A stretch of 64,000 nt of DNA, from the NCBI GenBank assembly GCA_028277745.1, contig JANQFR010000045.1, positions 1-64,000 on the forward strand, read 5' to 3'. The notes under the pieces were generated by a model, which was not told where the DNA came from, made no database searches, and saw only the letters and a program-made list of their open reading frames with translations. The translations under genes and the position numbers were made by a program. Origin of the DNA: Phycisphaeraceae bacterium (GTDB taxonomy: Bacteria; Planctomycetota; Phycisphaerae; Phycisphaerales; Phycisphaeraceae). The first letter of the stretch is position 1. The number at the start of each line of letters is the position of its first letter. Shown piece by piece: positions 62,601-64,000 of the stretch.

Positions 62601-64000
62601 GGGTGCGCGTCGTCCGGCTCGATGGGGCCGAGTCCACGCTCTTTGCTCACGACGACGCGGTTGGTCTGGACCTCAGCGCCGAGCCGGCGATGCTCCGCTA
62701 TCAGCAGACCGAGCCCAAGCTGGCCGATCGGCTGGCGCCGCCGCGGCTGAGCATGATCGACCGGGTCCGGCCGGTGGTGCGGGGCGAGCCGTTGGCGCTG
62801 GGGATTGCCGCGCCCGCCAACCAACTCCGCGTGACCGCGCCGCGGGGGTGGGAGGCCTCGATCGCCGCTGTGAATGACGACACCGCGTCGCTGACGCTAC
62901 GCGCGCCCACGGCGTCCGAAGCCCGCGCCGGCCGCGTCCGTGTGCATCGGCTTGGCCCCGGCGCTACACCCATGGGCGAGTTGCTGCTCACCGTGCCTCT
63001 CACCGGACGCGTCGAGGCCACGCTCACACCCATCGCCGCTTCGGCTCCCAACGGCCCCGGTGTCCGGCTGGTCCTGACCAACCGCGGCGATAAGCCCGAG
63101 CCGTTCATCTGGGCGCTCAACCTCGACGCCGAGCACCCCATGACCAACGGCACGATCGATGTGAGGCGGCAGCAAGACCCCACCGCTTACTTCGCACAGG
63201 CTGGCGACGGCGACGTCACCGTAGGCGCGGGCGATTCGCTGCAGATCGATGTGCCCCTCGGGGGTGTCGATGCCCAGACGCTGTACCGCGTCTCGGCCAT
63301 GGTGACCGACGAGACCGGCGCCACGGTCCACACGGACCGACTCATGGGCGGGTTTGCCGCGGCCAAACGCACCTCGTCCGCCGTCACCATCGACGGCAAT
63401 CTCAACGACAGCGACTGGGCCCACGCCCCGGTCACCCGCCTCGATGCCACTGACCAGTACTTCGTTTTCAACATCAAAGGGCTCCGGCCTGAGCCTTGGG
63501 ACGGCCCCGCCGACCTCTCCGGCGACCTGCGCTGGCTCTGGGACGACGAGCACCTCTACCTCGCTGTCGAAGTAACCGACGACCAGCACGCCAGCGGCAA
63601 ACAGGCCGGCCGCGTCTGGCAGCAGGACGGCTTGCAGATGCTGATCGACCCCGCCCGCAACCGCGCCGACAAGGCCGGCAAATACGACTATTCCCTGGGG
63701 ATCAGCAGCGAAGGCCCGGTGGCATGGCGCCACCTCTCCGCGTCGCCGACACTGCCGGTTGGGGCCGCCTCTCAGATCACCGTCGCCACCGCTCCCCGTG
63801 AGGCCGGCGGGATGACCTACGAAATCGCCATCCCCTGGACCCAGCTAGCTCCATTTACGCCGGCGGTAGGAGCGAACCTGGGCGTCTGTCTGATCTTCAA
63901 CGAAGACGACGGCGAGGGCCGCGGAGGCTTCATGGGGTTTTTCAGCGGCGCGCATACCAAGAAGCTGGACGCAGTCGGCGACCTGGTCCTCACTGAATGA
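59630..64000 (+). CDS. Large secreted glycoside hydrolase-like protein with several binding modules
   Basis: The 1,456-residue protein ends exactly at the window edge with TGA. It has a signal peptide (to about residue 26, ending KPAQADN). Two related jelly-roll modules follow near 30-200 and 225-385 (VVETTAGLAVRLTGDFSGGG and LRVAASFTGSGQHYAGVSK show the same pattern), and a third near 395-545. A TIM-barrel-like domain at about 690-960 carries FLSLGNEPHGNEEQ (putative acid/base Glu773) and VFCTEMGVNSQG (putative nucleophile Glu862). A family 9 binding-module-like domain lies at the end (TIDGNLNDSDWAHAPV to VGDLVLTE). Clan GH-A, perhaps near GH39, is likely. The substrate is unknown. Confidence 0.88.
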   Translation: MSFHRASGVVLPVLCALLSMGKPAQADNRVDLIVEADAQAWRLSEGREFPGAKGELVVETTAGLAVRLTGDFSGGGHYVAALRSVPSIHPDVLTFRVKSPGADTIVLRLTDAGGVTHQLRLAVEPRDGWQRVQLPVARLFENMGRAGAVKGVRKYESWGGEKGGQRWQPPIKTVAVLLSRLQLPSGEKRGDLWIADMTLLGAPLAEQGSAASQAQAIERRTVDLDEVLQAGYSDWKPFAAGGEIKVSVAENQPEPGRNALRVAASFTGSGQHYAGVSKSLKDLNIKSVEAITMRVKSPNALRYTLRLLDASGQTHQRKDRRLQPGGDWQDLRIDLERFARGEHWGGANDGKLHQPLRGFTLVLKPNPSRDLTAPELYITGVSAHVSVGAQPSVSTYTEGFEDSQHVEVWETIGDVRRVSEGAMEGEATLRLTRTLDDVNRPISARGPEFSAAPGAWSITGATRASIHSPDSSFHGVLLVQWLDGSGHRLGGQTVVEAYDRPTWQAFRKSVTAPPGTVSGRIYATMRKTNGWFEFDALAAAKVETPPVQAKLQGVRVGSDVVGNLFRPGETAWLNVVAYASKPLDEDQRRAAWVVRDYWGAEQLVGGVALESSGFRDGRFTYRGRVDLETSELEVGRFYQARVTVDPDGEAVADHRGLAVLPEAEANAYAPADIPFSIRNWDPRVPDWLPLAQRIGLRKVGTWANFKAASPGKVTIARLDEIIALGMSATPTVTPLIRVEQGSDAYTPEVLAEGVAAIVRKGGEHISFLSLGNEPHGNEEQIAKNVAAYKVAYRAAKEANPDLFIVGTSVPADERYFDRGFHEVLDAYDYHVYGSYRAITRSLERYQQMAEQYGTVKPVFCTEMGVNSQGMARHAVSIEMIKNFTAFFAAGGAHASWFTIMYPDRHARHVGSSSEAHNMFDARHNLFNPKLDAITHYHYVNHYLDKTIVDRRVYDDGTHAYLFANDTGDCLQVLWNDDRDVTAAVLLPRVERVRVVRLDGAESTLFAHDDAVGLDLSAEPAMLRYQQTEPKLADRLAPPRLSMIDRVRPVVRGEPLALGIAAPANQLRVTAPRGWEASIAAVNDDTASLTLRAPTASEARAGRVRVHRLGPGATPMGELLLTVPLTGRVEATLTPIAASAPNGPGVRLVLTNRGDKPEPFIWALNLDAEHPMTNGTIDVRRQQDPTAYFAQAGDGDVTVGAGDSLQIDVPLGGVDAQTLYRVSAMVTDETGATVHTDRLMGGFAAAKRTSSAVTIDGNLNDSDWAHAPVTRLDATDQYFVFNIKGLRPEPWDGPADLSGDLRWLWDDEHLYLAVEVTDDQHASGKQAGRVWQQDGLQMLIDPARNRADKAGKYDYSLGISSEGPVAWRHLSASPTLPVGAASQITVATAPREAGGMTYEIAIPWTQLAPFTPAVGANLGVCLIFNEDDGEGRGGFMGFFSGAHTKKLDAVGDLVLTE

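Overview
The window is a GC-rich bacterial chromosome segment that I place in the phylum Planctomycetota, most likely class Phycisphaerae. The support is a combination of features rather than a marker-gene match. It has an exosortase with several PEP-CTERM surface proteins, pseudopilin-like proteins with the long hydrophobic N-terminal helix and the H-X9/10-D(G) C-terminal motif, a secretin fused to a long TPR/coiled-coil region, and isolated housekeeping pairs (def-fmt, rpsB-tsf). No tRNA, rRNA, CRISPR array, insertion sequence or phage gene was found.

Layout. 1-5.3 kb: biotin synthesis gene bioF (cut by the window start), an HU-type protein, def-fmt, and a symporter fused to a solute-binding domain. 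5.4-10.5 kb: a LacI-led operon of PEP-CTERM protein, pseudopilin and secreted beta-helix protein. 10.5-17.3 kb: small membrane, secreted and TPR proteins. 17.4-19.2 kb: tsf and rpsB. 19.5-32.7 kb: an exopolysaccharide/exosortase cluster on the minus strand, in transcription order Wza-type export lipoprotein, exosortase-EpsI fusion, giant TPR protein, Wzc-type protein with a degenerate P-loop, sugar-nucleotide epimerase, and WecA-type initiating transferase. 32.9-35.4 kb: gpsA, a low-molecular-weight tyrosine phosphatase and rluB. 35.2-39.4 kb and 43.3-47.2 kb: two blocks of small minus-strand accessory genes, mostly of unknown function, with dispersed palindromic repeats and one gene broken by an amber codon. 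Between them lie lptB, a HAD phosphatase, a YdjM-like membrane protein and an amidohydrolase. 47.3-52.7 kb: tpx, an epimerase and the TPR-secretin. 52.8-55.9 kb: two frameshifted surface-protein genes. 56.5-64 kb: a GntR-led PEP-CTERM/pseudopilin operon divergent from a 1,456-residue secreted glycoside hydrolase-like protein.

How the genes may work together (inference). The central cluster would make and export a polysaccharide, and its exosortase would process the PEP-CTERM proteins made elsewhere in the window. Twice, a sugar-type regulator (LacI in one case, GntR with a LacI-like sensor domain in the other) heads a minus-strand operon in which a PEP-CTERM gene overlaps a pseudopilin gene by ATGA. 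Each unit is linked to a large secreted carbohydrate-active protein, one co-transcribed and one divergent. I regard this repeated regulator / exosortase-substrate / pseudopilin / polysaccharide-enzyme unit as the best candidate for a poorly described system here.

Three genes carry clear disabling lesions: an in-frame TAG at 44317-44319, a frameshift near 55470, and a two-base frameshift near 52930. All three are in accessory or surface genes and none in core genes.
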